The notes beneath the pieces were generated by a model. The model saw nothing but the letters and a program-made list of their open reading frames with translations. It had not been told where the DNA came from and did not search any database. A program made the translations under genes and the position numbers. This document shows positions 7,176-16,558 of a stretch of 64,000 nucleotides of DNA, one piece after another; position 1 is the first letter of the stretch; every line of letters starts with the position of its first letter. Where the stretch lies: the NCBI RefSeq assembly GCF_022829465.1, contig NZ_JAKSXZ010000146.1:248001-312000 (forward strand), in the 5' to 3' direction. The DNA comes from Methylobacterium sp. J-067. GTDB taxonomy: Bacteria > Pseudomonadota > Alphaproteobacteria > Rhizobiales > Beijerinckiaceae.

Positions 7176-8639
7176 ATGGACGTGATGCGGGGGTTGGTCG
7201 GTTTCCGGCGGGCGGCCTGTCTCGGCCTCGCCGCCCTGGCTCTGGGCGCCTGCGTGGCGGACCAGACCGGCTCGGTGAGCACGCCTGCCGCCGTGCGCGT
7301 GCCGGCCGGGGCGCCCAAGGTGACGGGCCGCGAGCGCGCGACCGATGCCGACCACCAGAAGCTCGTCGCCTCCTTCGGGGGCGAGGCCAAGGCCCCCGCC
7401 GTCACGCGCCTGCTGACCGAGGTCACGGACCGGCTGGTCAAGGGCAGCGACCGGCCGGACCAGAGCTACGCCGTCACCCTGCTCGATTCGCCCGTCGTCA
7501 ACGCCTTCGCCCTGCCGAACGGACGGCTCTACGTCACGCGTGGACTCGTGGCGCTCGCCAACGACACCTCCGAGGTCGCGGCGGTGCTGGCGCATGAGAT
7601 CGCCCACGTCACCCTCAACCACGCCACCGCCCGCAGCGAGCTGGAACTGCGCTCCGCCCTGGTGAGCAAGGTGGTGGCGGACGTGCTGAACGATCCCGAC
7701 ACGGGGGCGCAGCTCAAGAGCCAGTCGCGCTTCGCCCTCGCCCGCTTCTCCCGTGAGCAGGAGCTGGAAGCCGACGCCGCCGGGGTGAAGACCCTCGCGG
7801 CGGCGGGCTACGATCCCTTCGCGGCGGCGCGGTTCCTCACGGCGCTCAACCGCACGGTCCAGTTGAAGCAGGGCGGCGGCACGGCGGGCGAGCCGGACAT
7901 GCTCGCCACCCATCCCGGCACCGCCGAGCGCGTGAACCTCGCCACCCGCGCCGCGCGCAAGGTCGGCGCGCCGGGCATCGGCAGCGACGACCGCAGCCGC
8001 TACCTCGCCGCCATCGACGGGCTGGCCTACGGCGACAGCCCCCGCGACGGCGTGGTGCGCAGCGGGCGCTTCATCCATTCCGGCCTCGGCATCGCCTTCG
8101 CGGTGCCGGAGGGGTTCAGCCTGGAGAACACCCGCTCGGCGGTGCTCGGCACCACGGCGGAAGGCAACCGCCGCCTGCTCTTCGACCAGATCGAGACCAA
8201 GGAGGGCCAGGGCCTCGACGCGATGCTCAAGGCGACGTGGAACGATAGCCTCGACCCCGCCGGCTTCGAGAACCGCGACGTGAACGGCAACCCAGCCGCC
8301 TTCGCCCTGTCGCGGGGCAAGGACTGGACGTTCCGCCTCGCCGCGATCCGCCTCGGCGGTGCGACTTACCGGATGATCATGGCGGCCAAGGGCAGCGCCG
8401 ACCCGGAGGCCGCCTTCCAGCGCTGGGTGGCGAGCCTCGCCGAGGTCCCGCCCGAGGAGGTCGCGGCCCTGCGCCCGACCCATCTGCAGATCGTGCAGGC
8501 AGGCGGCGCCAACGCGGAGGAGCTTGCCCGGCGCATGGTCGTGTCCGACCGTGCCCTCGACCGGTTCCTCGTCCTGAACGGCCTGGAGCGCGGGGCGGCC
8601 CTCGTGCCGGGCCGCAGCTACAAGATCGTCACCGAATAG
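7176..8639 (+). CDS. M48-family metalloprotease, lipoprotein (BepA/YcaL-like)
   Basis: 487 residues. A lipoprotein signal ends in LALGAC, so the mature protein should be anchored by a lipidated cysteine, probably facing the periplasm. The M48 zinc site is HEIAHVTLNH with the downstream glutamate in EQELEADAAGVKTL. TLLDSPVVNAFALPNGRLYVTRGL is characteristic of this family. A C-terminal extension of about 200 residues includes a LysM-like end (LRPTHLQIVQAGG...RSYKIVT). Relatives degrade misassembled outer-membrane proteins, which I infer here. It is read just 5 bp after the SNase-like gene. An alternative ATG three codons downstream (7185) is possible. Confidence 0.88.
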   Translation: MDVMRGLVGFRRAACLGLAALALGACVADQTGSVSTPAAVRVPAGAPKVTGRERATDADHQKLVASFGGEAKAPAVTRLLTEVTDRLVKGSDRPDQSYAVTLLDSPVVNAFALPNGRLYVTRGLVALANDTSEVAAVLAHEIAHVTLNHATARSELELRSALVSKVVADVLNDPDTGAQLKSQSRFALARFSREQELEADAAGVKTLAAAGYDPFAAARFLTALNRTVQLKQGGGTAGEPDMLATHPGTAERVNLATRAARKVGAPGIGSDDRSRYLAAIDGLAYGDSPRDGVVRSGRFIHSGLGIAFAVPEGFSLENTRSAVLGTTAEGNRRLLFDQIETKEGQGLDAMLKATWNDSLDPAGFENRDVNGNPAAFALSRGKDWTFRLAAIRLGGATYRMIMAAKGSADPEAAFQRWVASLAEVPPEEVAALRPTHLQIVQAGGANAEELARRMVVSDRALDRFLVLNGLERGAALVPGRSYKIVTE

Positions 8640-8661
8640 GCGTCAGCCCCGGAGAGCGCGC

Positions 8662-9348
8662 ATGATCCGCTTCTATTACAACCTCTCACCCAATCCGATG
8701 AAGGTCGCCCTCTGCCTGGAGGAATTGGGCCTCCCCTACGAGCCGGTGCCGGTGGACACCCGCAAGGGCGACCAGTTCGACGCCGCCTACGCGGCGGTCA
8801 ACCCGAACGCCAAGGTGCCGGCGATCGTGGACGGGGAGACGACGGTGTTCGACTCGAACGCCATCCTCCTCTACCTCGCTGAGAAGACGGGCCAGTTCCT
8901 GCCGCCGCAGAACGGCGCGGTGCGGGGCGAGATGCTGTCCTGGATGATGTTCGTCGCCACCGGCATCGGGCCGTTCTCCGGCCAGTGCGTCCACTTCCGG
9001 CATTTCGCGCCGAAGGACGCGGGCGCCTACGCCATGGACCGATACGTCTACGAGGCGCGCCGGCATTGGGACGTGCTCGACAGGCACCTCGAAGGCCGGG
9101 CCTTCATGGTGGGCGACGCCTACTCGGTCGTCGACATGGCGGCCTGGGGCTGGGCGCGGATGGTGCCCTTCGTGCTCGGTGAGGGCGCCTTCGCCGGCCT
9201 GCCCAACGTCAAGCGGCTGCTCGACACGATCAACGCCCGCCCGGCAGCCCAGCGCGCCGAGGCGCTGAAGGGCCGCCACGCCTTCAAGGCCGAGATGGAC
9301 GACGAGGCGCGGGCGAACATGTTCCGCTTCATCAAGCCGGCCGCCTGA
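8662..9348 (+). CDS. Glutathione S-transferase family protein
   Basis: A 228-residue cytosolic GST. The N-terminal thioredoxin-like domain runs from IRFYYNLSPNPMKVALCLEE to the conserved cis-proline region NAKVPAIVD and the gamma-glutamyl-binding FDSNAILLYLAE. An all-helical C-terminal domain holds the N-capping motif YSVVDMAAWGWARM. It looks like the Ure2p/YfcG-type subgroup that favours disulfide or peroxide substrates, but that is inference. A GGAGAG ribosome site precedes ATG 8662. It lies 22 bp after the M48 peptidase gene on the same strand and converges with the small DUF2934 gene. Confidence 0.88.
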   Translation: MIRFYYNLSPNPMKVALCLEELGLPYEPVPVDTRKGDQFDAAYAAVNPNAKVPAIVDGETTVFDSNAILLYLAEKTGQFLPPQNGAVRGEMLSWMMFVATGIGPFSGQCVHFRHFAPKDAGAYAMDRYVYEARRHWDVLDRHLEGRAFMVGDAYSVVDMAAWGWARMVPFVLGEGAFAGLPNVKRLLDTINARPAAQRAEALKGRHAFKAEMDDEARANMFRFIKPAA

Positions 9349-9369
9349 GGCCGAGGCCGGCGGGGCGCC

Positions 9370-9570
9370 CTAATCCCCGCCGCCGCGCTTGTCCTTGCTG
9401 CGCTCCCGCTCCGCGCGCAATTCGCGCTCGGCGATCAGCCAGAACTCGATTTCGAGGCCTTCGGGCCGGTGGTTGCGCTCCCACAATTCGTAGGCGCGCT
9501 CCCGGATCTGCTCGAAGGTGATCACGTCCCGGCCGGGGGCTTCCCCGCCTGCATTCCGTTCTGAGGTCAT
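9370..9570 (-). CDS. DUF2934 domain protein
   Basis: A 66-residue, highly charged cytosolic protein. Residues 18-52 contain the DUF2934 signature IRERAYELWERN...GLEIEFWLIAEREL. The family is common in Rhizobiales and Methylobacterium and has no established function; some members are stress-induced. It follows a DUF3606 gene on the same strand, a frequent partner class of small stress-related proteins. The tail RAERERSKDKRGGGD is very basic. It ends 21 bp from the convergent GST gene. Confidence 0.8.
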   Translation of the reverse strand: MTSERNAGGEAPGRDVITFEQIRERAYELWERNHRPEGLEIEFWLIAERELRAERERSKDKRGGGD

Positions 9571-9616
9571 CGCGCCCTACCGAACCGGTGCCACGCGCCG
9601 CGCCATCGGCGCGTCC

Positions 9617-9787
9617 TCAGGATCCCGGCCGGTGCAGGTAGGCGGTGATGCTGGTGACACGGGTGCCGACCATGGTCACCGCCTTGCGCAGGCGCTCCTC
9701 GCTCACGCCGAAATGCTGGGCCCAGGCGGCCCGGCTGGTGCGGTCGAAGATGTCGATGTGGCTCTTGCCCTCGGTTCCCGTCGTCAT
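9617..9787 (-). CDS. DUF3606 domain protein
   Basis: A 56-residue protein beginning at ATG 9787 (MTTGTEGKSHIDIFDRTSRAA). DUF3606 features are the short IDIFDR start, the WAQHFGVSEERLRKAV helix-turn-helix-like segment and the ending V-T-SITAYLHRPGS. The function of the family is not established. An upstream in-frame ATG at 9844 would add 19 residues without similarity, so the shorter form is preferred. The DUF2934 gene follows on the same strand. Confidence 0.78.
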   Translation of the reverse strand: MTTGTEGKSHIDIFDRTSRAAWAQHFGVSEERLRKAVTMVGTRVTSITAYLHRPGS

Positions 9788-9895
9788 GGCGCCCGATCCC
9801 GATCTCTGGAGGTGCCCGGCCGCGCCGGGCTCTTTTCCGATCAACCGGAGGCCGCAGATTAGGTTTCACGCCCCCGCGTGGAACAGGCCCGGCTG

Positions 9896-10330
9896 TCACT
9901 CCCAGCGGAAGGGCGGGGCGCGGAAGGGGAAGTCCACCAGCGGACGGGTCTCCGCCCGCGATTCGGCCGGCGGCGCGGGTGGCGGCGCGGGCGGCGGTTC
10001 CTCGACCTCCTCGCAGACGAGCAGCGACCCCTCCGGCAGGGGCGGAGCCTCGACGCCGCGCCAGCGTCCATAGGACCACGGCCGGTACCACGCCGCGTTC
10101 TCCGGCAGGCGGCCGGGCACGAGGTCGATGCCGTGGGTGCCGAACGGGCCGCAGCGGCAGAATCGGGCGAAGCCCATCCACGCCCCCGGCCAGACGCCGT
10201 AGGTCGCGATGGCTTGGTCCGTGTAGGCGGAACAGCTCGGCCAGTGGCGGCACTGGCGTCCGACCAGGGACGACAGGCTGAGCTGATAGGTGCGCAGCGC
10301 GAGCCGCGCGGCCTGCTGCGGCAGGCTCAC
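9896..10330 (-). CDS. yidD: Membrane protein insertion efficiency factor YidD, extended C-terminus
   Basis: 144 residues. The first 80 match YidD: YQLSLSSLVGRQCRHWPSCSAYTDQAI, then RFCRCGPFGTHGIDLVP, with the conserved cysteines of the family. YidD is a small amphipathic inner-membrane-associated protein thought to help YidC insertion. Most YidD proteins end soon after this point, but here about 60 Pro/Glu-rich residues follow (PPPAPPPAPPAES). The ATG at 10330 overlaps the stop of the IscU-like gene (ATGA), so the two are translationally coupled. In many bacteria yidD sits with rnpA-rpmH; it does not here. Confidence 0.85.
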   Translation of the reverse strand: MSLPQQAARLALRTYQLSLSSLVGRQCRHWPSCSAYTDQAIATYGVWPGAWMGFARFCRCGPFGTHGIDLVPGRLPENAAWYRPWSYGRWRGVEAPPLPEGSLLVCEEVEEPPPAPPPAPPAESRAETRPLVDFPFRAPPFRWE

Positions 10331-10773
10331 GCGGCCGCCCTCCGCCTGGCCTCGATCTGATCGAGGGCATCCACCACGGCGTCGAAGGTCAGGAGCGTGG
10401 AGGCGTGCCGGGCCTTGAAGTCCCGCACCGGTTCCAGCACCGCGAAATCGGCGAAGGGGCCGTCCGGCGGCGGGGCGCCCTCCTTCAGCATCGCCCGCAT
10501 GGCCTCGCGCAAGCCCCGCAGGTCCCCCGCCGAGGTGCCGACCACATGCCGTCCCATCAGCGACGAGGAGGCCTGTCCGAGGGCGCAGGCTTTGACATCC
10601 TGCGCGAAATCCGTCACCCGGCCGTCAGCGCCGAGGGTCACGTCGACGGTGACGGTCGAGCCGCAGAGCCGGGAATGGGCGGTGGCGCTCGCATCGGGCG
10701 CGTCGAGCCGGCCGAGCCTCGGGATGTCGGCGGCGAGTTCCAAGATGCGTCGGTTGTATATATCGTCCAGCAT
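10327..10773 (-). CDS. IscU/NifU-like iron-sulfur scaffold homologue
   Basis: 148 residues of the NifU N-terminal/IscU fold: MLDDIYNRRILELAAD, SRLCGSTVTVDV (first Cys), VKACALGQASSSL (second Cys and the typical SS) and DFKARHASTLLTFDAV. In IscU the third ligand cysteine falls where this protein reads RHAST, so that ligand is missing, and the Asp after the first Cys is Ser. Cluster assembly by the standard mechanism is therefore uncertain. The same substitution appears in my recollection of Rhizobiales homologues. It is coupled to yidD by a 4-bp overlap and diverges from folE. Confidence 0.8.
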   Translation of the reverse strand: MLDDIYNRRILELAADIPRLGRLDAPDASATAHSRLCGSTVTVDVTLGADGRVTDFAQDVKACALGQASSSLMGRHVVGTSAGDLRGLREAMRAMLKEGAPPPDGPFADFAVLEPVRDFKARHASTLLTFDAVVDALDQIEARRRAAA

Positions 10774-11074
10774 TAAAGCCTCAGTTGAGCAAGCATAAGG
10801 GCAGCTAGACCGCCTGCGCAGCCGGTGTCGGATTGCGCGTTTGCTCAGGACACACGATATAGGCGATGTGCCGCTGCTTCGCGAGGAGGCGGCCGGTCGA
10901 CCGAGGTCGCGCCCAAGGCCGAGGTCGGGCTCATCCGCCCAAGTTCATCCGGGGCACCGGCCCGTGCGCCAGCCACGGGCGCGGGTCCCACACCAGAGCC
11001 CGAGCCCGATCCGCATGTACGCCAAGCCCGACAGCACCACGATGAAGACCCGTGTGGCGCGGGCCGGAGATGCC
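10774..11074. other. Divergent intergenic region before the IscU-like gene and folE
   Basis: About 300 bp without a convincing gene. On the plus strand TTGCGC (10833-10838), a 17-bp spacer and GATATA (10856-10861) could be the folE promoter, which leaves a leader of roughly 200 nt. CTCA-GT-TGAG near the IscU-like start is a small dyad. In-frame upstream ATG codons at 11015 and 11042 lack ribosome sites. Confidence 0.35.
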
Positions 11075-11809
<735 letters not shown>

Positions 11810-11831
11810 GCCCTCGCGGCTTTTGACCGCC

Positions 11832-12275
11832 ATGCCCGAGACCGCCCCGTCACCCGCGTCCTGCATCGCCTTCCCCGCGCCCGGTAGCAAGGCCGAGGTC
11901 GAGGAGGGCGATTTCTTCATGCCCCGCTTCGACCGGGACGGCCTCGTGACCTGCGTCACGGTCGATGCCGGCGACGGGCGGGTGCTGATGGTCGCGCACA
12001 TGAACGCCGAGTCCCTGGCGCGGACGGTCGAGACCGGCGAGGCGTGGTATTGGTCGCGCTCGCGCGGCGAGTTGTGGCGCAAGGGCGCCACGAGCGGCCA
12101 GACCCAGCGCGTCCTCGAAATGCGCACCGATTGCGATCAGGACGCCGTGCTGATCACTGTCGCGGTCGGCGGTGATGGCGGCTGCTGTCACACGGGCCGC
12201 CGCGCCTGCTTCTACCGCACCGTCGCCCTCGACCGGGAGACCGGACAGGTGCGGCTGCGGCTCGCCGGGGAATGA
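11832..12275 (+). CDS. hisI: Phosphoribosyl-AMP cyclohydrolase
   Basis: Opens the adenine ring of phosphoribosyl-AMP in histidine biosynthesis, in the cytosol. 147 residues with the full signature: MVAHMNAESL, WYWSRSRGELWRKGATSG, RTDCDQDAVLI (Mg/Zn aspartate-cysteine cluster) and CCHTGRRACFYR, which supply the metal ligands. It is the monofunctional form without the HisE domain, as usual in alphaproteobacteria. Placement right after folE (both act on ring-opening of purine-type rings) recurs in this group. The ATG at 11832 is preferred over an upstream TTG at 11823. Its stop overlaps the start of the patatin gene. Confidence 0.95.
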   Translation: MPETAPSPASCIAFPAPGSKAEVEEGDFFMPRFDRDGLVTCVTVDAGDGRVLMVAHMNAESLARTVETGEAWYWSRSRGELWRKGATSGQTQRVLEMRTDCDQDAVLITVAVGGDGGCCHTGRRACFYRTVALDRETGQVRLRLAGE

Positions 12276-13309
12276 CTCACCGACCCGAGCGGCGCGAGCC
12301 ACTTCCTCGCCCCTTTCCCATTCCGACCCGCGGCGCCGAGGCGCCCCGGCGCACCGCTGCCTGGGCCAAGCCCGTCTTCCCGCCCGGCGCCGTCGAGCCG
12401 GTGCGCGCCGCCGAGACCGGCCCGCGCCTCGGCCTCGCGCTCGGCGGCGGCTCGGCGCGGGGCTGGGCGCATATCGGCGTCATCCGTGCCCTAGAGGAGG
12501 CGGGCCTCGCGCCCACCGTCGTCGCCGGCTGCTCCATCGGTGCCGTGGTGGGTGCCTGCTACGCGGCGGGGCGACTCGACCGGCTGGAAACCTTCGCCCG
12601 CTCCCTGACGCGGGGCCGCGTCGTGCGCCTTGTGGACCCGCGCCTGCCGGGCTCCGGCCTCATCGCAGGCAACCGCCTGCGGCGGCGCCTTCTGACCGAC
12701 CTCGGCGACAGCCGGATCGAGACCCTGCGGATCGCCTTCGGCTGCGTCGCCACGGAATTCGGCACCGGCGCGGAGGTCGCCCTCACCGAGGGGCCGCTGG
12801 TCGAGGCCGTGCGGGCCTCCTACGCCATTCCCGGCCTGTTCCCCCCGGTGGACATCGCCGGGCGTTTCTTCATGGACGGCACCCTCGTCAACCCGGTGCC
12901 CGTGGCGCTGGCGCGGACCCTGGGGGCGGACGTCGTCGTCTGCGTGAACCTCAACGGCGACACGGGCGGGCCGGTGGTCCGCGAGGTGACGGTGCCCACG
13001 CCGCGCCGGGGCCTCCTGCACGCCGTGCGCGGACGGCTGCCGGGCTTCGCCCGCACGCCGCCGGAGGCGGCACCGCTGCCGGGCATCGCCAGCGTCGTCC
13101 TCGACGCCTTCAACATCACGCAGGACCGCATCTCCCGCGCCCGCCTGGAGCGCGACCCGCCGGACGTGGACATCGGCCCGGACGTGGCGGCCTTCGGCCT
13201 GTTCGACTTCCACCGCGCAGCCGACGGCATCGGGCTCGGCTACCGCGCCGCCCGCACCGCGCTACCGCGCATCCGCGCCGCGCTGGACGGGGCCGCCGCG
13301 CGGGTGTGA
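12272..13309 (+). CDS. Patatin-like phospholipase (RssA/YlbK type)
   Basis: 345 residues. After a 50-residue Pro/Arg-rich leader without a clear signal peptide comes a patatin core. It has the oxyanion motif GLALGGGSARGWAHIGVI, the nucleophile elbow GCSIG (Ser of the Ser-Asp dyad) and the dyad aspartate in FFMDGTLVNPVP (DG-T rather than DG-G/A). Cytosolic serine acyl hydrolase activity on lipids is expected; the substrate is unknown. Translation is coupled to hisI by ATGA. A strong hairpin 49 bp downstream probably ends the transcript. Confidence 0.88.
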   Translation: MTHRPERREPLPRPFPIPTRGAEAPRRTAAWAKPVFPPGAVEPVRAAETGPRLGLALGGGSARGWAHIGVIRALEEAGLAPTVVAGCSIGAVVGACYAAGRLDRLETFARSLTRGRVVRLVDPRLPGSGLIAGNRLRRRLLTDLGDSRIETLRIAFGCVATEFGTGAEVALTEGPLVEAVRASYAIPGLFPPVDIAGRFFMDGTLVNPVPVALARTLGADVVVCVNLNGDTGGPVVREVTVPTPRRGLLHAVRGRLPGFARTPPEAAPLPGIASVVLDAFNITQDRISRARLERDPPDVDIGPDVAAFGLFDFHRAADGIGLGYRAARTALPRIRAALDGAAARV

Positions 13310-13357
13310 GGCCGGCTGCGAAACGGCGCCGTCGCTAAGGACCCGCCAGAAACGACG

Positions 13358-13377
13358 AAGCCGCCCGAAGGCGGCTT
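13358..13377. terminator. Hairpin terminator between the patatin gene and tRNA-Gly
   Basis: AAGCCGCC-CGAA-GGCGGCTT is a perfect 8-bp stem with a UUCG loop on the minus strand. An outer AACGA/TCGTT pairing extends it. It lies 49 bp after the patatin stop and 32 bp downstream of the minus-strand tRNA-Gly, so it can serve both convergent transcripts. The T tract is weak. Confidence 0.7.
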
Positions 13378-13408
13378 ATCGTTAGTCCGGTCGTTTGGTT
13401 GGGAAAAC

Positions 13409-13483
13409 TGGAGCGGGCGAAGGGATTCGAACCCTCGACCCCAACCTTGGCAAGGTTGTGCTCTACCCCTGAGCTACACCCGC
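13409..13483 (-). tRNA. tRNA-Gly(GCC)
   Basis: A complete 75-nt cloverleaf with encoded CCA. Acceptor strand GCGGGTG pairs with CGCCCGC. The D arm is TAGCTCAGGGGTAGAGCA. The anticodon arm CAACCTTGCCAAGGTTG shows anticodon GCC, and the T arm contains GGTTCGAATCC. It reads glycine GGC/GGU codons. No intron. Confidence 0.97.
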
Positions 13484-13581
13484 TCACTGTGCTGTTGGCC
13501 GCCCCGGAAGTCCGTGCCGGCGACCCCCGGCGGCGCCCTCTAAACACCATTCCGACGGGCGACGCAAGCCCGTTTTCCGGC

Positions 13582-14058
13582 TCACCATCGCAAAGCTGGA
13601 GAAAGGCCCTCCCGGAACTCCCGCAGGCGGGCCAGGGTCCCCCGGCTCGTGCCCTCGGGCGGGGCGTCGGCGGGGAAAAAGCCGCTTTCGGCGATCTCCC
13701 GATCCGGCGCCTTCGGGCGCAGCACGGTGAAGGCCGGCGCCGCGTAGAGCGCGACGTGATCCAGGGCGGAGCCCGCGTTGTTGTGGAACAGCCCGAGGAG
13801 CCGCAGCGGCCCCTCGGTGCGGAGTTCCCCCTCCTCGCGGAATTCCCGCACCATCGCCTCTTCGGCGGTCTCGCCCCGCTCGACGCCGCCGCCCGGCAGG
13901 TGCCAGCCGCTGAGATAGGTGTGGCGCACGAGAAACACGCGCCCCTCCCCGTCCCGCGCGATCCCGCGCACGCCGAGGGTGACGCCCCGCGTGGCGAGGG
14001 CGCCGAAAAAGAACAGCCGGCGGAGGGCCGGGCGGTCGAGGATCAGCCGCTTCGTCAC
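13582..14058 (-). CDS. NUDIX hydrolase
   Basis: 158 residues with one Nudix domain: VTLGVRGIARDGEGRVFLVRH, then a Nudix box that starts at GGGVERGETAEEA and ends REFREEGEL (about residues 57-79). The box departs slightly from GX5EX7REUXEEXGU because E-G-E-L follows REE. It hydrolyses a nucleoside diphosphate linked to some group; the substrate is not predictable. It is cytosolic with no signal. The ATG at 14058 overlaps the stop of the fumarylacetoacetase-family gene (ATGA), so the two are one operon. Confidence 0.88.
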   Translation of the reverse strand: MTKRLILDRPALRRLFFFGALATRGVTLGVRGIARDGEGRVFLVRHTYLSGWHLPGGGVERGETAEEAMVREFREEGELRTEGPLRLLGLFHNNAGSALDHVALYAAPAFTVLRPKAPDREIAESGFFPADAPPEGTSRGTLARLREFREGLSPALRW

Positions 14059-14750
14059 ACGACGTCCAGGGTGATCGCGCCCAGCCCCTCAACGGCCGCC
14101 ACCATGCGCTGCCCGCGCTCCACCGGGCCGACGCCGGAGGGCGTGCCGGTGAAGATCAGGTCGCCGGGCTGCAGGGCGAAGTAGCTCGACAGGTACGCGA
14201 TCTGCTCGGCGACGGACCAGATCAGATCGCCGAGGTCGCCCTTCTGCTTCACCGTGCCGTCGACGGAGAGGGTGATCGCACCCGTGGTCGGGTGCCCGAT
14301 CAGCGAGACCGGATGGAGCGCGCCGATGGGCGCGGAGGAATCGGCCGCCTTGCCCGTGTCCCAGGGGCGGGACATCTTCTTGGCCTCGTCCTGCAAGTCG
14401 CGGCGGGTCATGTCGAGGCCGACCGCGTAGCCGTAGACGAGCTCGAGGGCCGCCTCGACCGGGATGTCGGTGCCGCCGCCGGAGAGCGCGGCTACCATCT
14501 CCACCTCGAAATGGTAGTTGCTCGTCTTTGACGGGTAGGAATGCGGTGTCGGCTCCGCGCCGACCACCTGCAGGGCGTCGGCCGGCTTCATGAAGAAGAA
14601 CGGCGGCTCGCGATCCGGATCGGCGCCCATCTCGCGGGCATGGGCGGCATAGTTGCGCCCGACGCAATAGACCCGCCGTACCGGGAAGAAATCCTGGCTG
14701 CCGACGATGGGCAGGGTGGTCCGGGGCGGATTCTGGATGACGGAGAGCAT
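14055..14750 (-). CDS. Fumarylacetoacetate hydrolase family protein
   Basis: 231 residues. Core FAH motifs are YCVGRNYAAHAREMG, PPFFFMKPADAL, the metal ligands in the SNYHFEVEMVAALSG region, GLDMTRRDLQ and GDLIFTGTPSGVGPVE. The length and the GRNYAAHA start fit the short acylpyruvate/fumarylpyruvate hydrolase class rather than true fumarylacetoacetase. It cleaves a beta-diketo acid using Mg or Mn. The ATG at 14750 is chosen because the protein begins MLSVIQNPP, and GAGG lies upstream. It is followed by the coupled Nudix gene and lies head to head with an FAD dehydrogenase. Confidence 0.88.
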   Translation of the reverse strand: MLSVIQNPPRTTLPIVGSQDFFPVRRVYCVGRNYAAHAREMGADPDREPPFFFMKPADALQVVGAEPTPHSYPSKTSNYHFEVEMVAALSGGGTDIPVEAALELVYGYAVGLDMTRRDLQDEAKKMSRPWDTGKAADSSAPIGALHPVSLIGHPTTGAITLSVDGTVKQKGDLGDLIWSVAEQIAYLSSYFALQPGDLIFTGTPSGVGPVERGQRMVAAVEGLGAITLDVV

Positions 14751-14881
14751 CGGGATCCTCAAGTCTTCGCGTCGCCTGCGGCCGGAATGCTGCCGGGCGC
14801 GAGCCTCGTTGTAAGCCATCCGCCACGGGCCGCCATCCGGCCGGGCTTGCTGAGCGGGCCACTGCGCGCAAAATTCATGCG

Positions 14882-16315
14882 ATGACCGAGCCCGCCCCCT
14901 CCGATCTCCTCGACGCCCTGCGCGGTGCCCTCGGCGACCGCCATGTGCTGACCGATCCCGACCTGCTGGCGCCCTATCTCAGCGAGCGGCGCGGGCTCTT
15001 CCACGGCGCGACGCCCGCCGTGCTGCGGCCCGGCTCGACGGAGGAGGTCGCCACCGCCGTGCGCCTCTGCGCCGGGGCGGGGGTGCCGTTTGTCGCGCTC
15101 GGCGGCAATACCGGGCTCACCGGCGGGGGCGTGCCGCAGGGCGGCGTGGTGATCTCCCTGGAACGGCTGACGGCCGTGCGGGCAATCGATCCCATCGGCG
15201 CGACGCTCATCGTGGAGGCCGGCGCGATCCTCGAGACCGTGCAGGCGGCAGCCGACGCGGCGGGGATGCTGTTCCCCCTCACTTACGCCTCGCGCGGCTC
15301 GGCGCGGATCGGCGGGGGCATCGCCACCAATGCGGGGGGGCTCAACGTGCTCGCCTACGGCAATGCCCGCGAACTGACCCTCGGGCTCGAAGTCGTGCTG
15401 GCGGACGGGCGGATCTGGAACGGCCTGAAGGCCCTGCGCAAGGACAACGCGGGCTACGACCTGAAGCAGCTCTTCATCGGCTCGGAGGGCACGCTGGGCA
15501 TCGTCACCGCCGTCGCCCTGCGGCTGTTCCCGAAGCCGCGCTCCACGGGCGTCGCCTTCGTGGGCCTCGCCTCGGCGCAGGCCGCCCTTGACCTGTTCGT
15601 GTTCCTGCGCGACCGGGCCGACCGCGACCTCACCGCCTTCGAATACCTGCCGCCCTTCGCCCTCGACCTTGCGCTCCGGCACGGGAAGGGCACGGTGCGC
15701 CCCCTCTCTGGGGATCACGGCGCCTATGCCCTCGTCGAGTTCTCGTCCTGCCGGCCGGGCTCGGAGGCCCGGCACGACCTCGAATCGGCCCTCGGCGAGG
15801 CCTTGGAGGCGGGGATGATCGGCGATGCCGCCATCGCGTCGGGCGGGGCGCAGGCGAACGCCCTGTGGGACCTGCGCGAGGCCGTGCCGGAGGCCCAGAC
15901 CCGCGAGGGCGGTTCGATCAAGCACGACGTGTCCGTGCCCCTCGCCCGGCTGCCGGAGTTCCTGGAGCGGGCCAACGCTGCCTGCCTCGCCGCCATGCCC
16001 GGCCTGCGCCCCTGCGGCTTCGGCCATTTCGGCGACGGCAACATCCACTTCAACCTCAGCCAGCCGGTGGGCATGGACAAGGCCGCGTTCCTCGACCACT
16101 GGACGCGCTTCAACCGGATCGTTCACGACATCGTGCACGAACTCGGCGGCTCCATCGCGGCCGAGCACGGGGTCGGGCTCATCAAGCGCGACGAGCTCGC
16201 CCGCTACGCCCCGCCCGTCGCCCTCGACCTGATGCGGGACATCAAGGCGACCCTCGACCCGCGTGGCCTGCTGAACCCCGGCAAGGTCGTCCCGCCGCCT
16301 GCGGGGAGTGCGTAA
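14882..16315 (+). CDS. FAD-binding dehydrogenase, D-2-hydroxyglutarate dehydrogenase type
   Basis: 477 residues of the GlcD/D2HGDH family. The PCMH FAD domain runs from VLRPGSTEEVATAVRLC through VALGGNTGLTGGGVP to GGGIATNAGGLNVLAYGNAR and YDLKQLFIGSEGTLGIVTA. The C-terminal oxidase domain carries GFGHFGDGNIHFN (metal histidines) and AAEHGVGLIKRDEL. The full-length single polypeptide without Fe-S motifs separates it from the 980-residue fusion at 2936-5878. It probably oxidises D-2-hydroxyglutarate (for example from the serine pathway); other D-2-hydroxyacids are possible. It is divergent from the FAH/Nudix operon. Confidence 0.88.
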   Translation: MTEPAPSDLLDALRGALGDRHVLTDPDLLAPYLSERRGLFHGATPAVLRPGSTEEVATAVRLCAGAGVPFVALGGNTGLTGGGVPQGGVVISLERLTAVRAIDPIGATLIVEAGAILETVQAAADAAGMLFPLTYASRGSARIGGGIATNAGGLNVLAYGNARELTLGLEVVLADGRIWNGLKALRKDNAGYDLKQLFIGSEGTLGIVTAVALRLFPKPRSTGVAFVGLASAQAALDLFVFLRDRADRDLTAFEYLPPFALDLALRHGKGTVRPLSGDHGAYALVEFSSCRPGSEARHDLESALGEALEAGMIGDAAIASGGAQANALWDLREAVPEAQTREGGSIKHDVSVPLARLPEFLERANAACLAAMPGLRPCGFGHFGDGNIHFNLSQPVGMDKAAFLDHWTRFNRIVHDIVHELGGSIAAEHGVGLIKRDELARYAPPVALDLMRDIKATLDPRGLLNPGKVVPPPAGSA

Positions 16316-16558
16316 CAGCAATCGACTTTTGTGCGGCGCGCCATAATTCGGCTCGTCTGACGGCGGAGAACGGGGACGCGGCGGACACACCCGCCGCAAT
16401 CGAACCTTGGCGTTAACCTGCTGCTAAGGCGTCGATTGGACCTTCTGGTGAGGGCGCGGCCACGATCCACGGGAAAAGGCCCGCCCCTTGCTTCTCGCCG
16501 TCGGACGTTTCGCAGTTGCGAGACAGACCGCCGAGCGCCACCGATCCGGAGTCATCCG

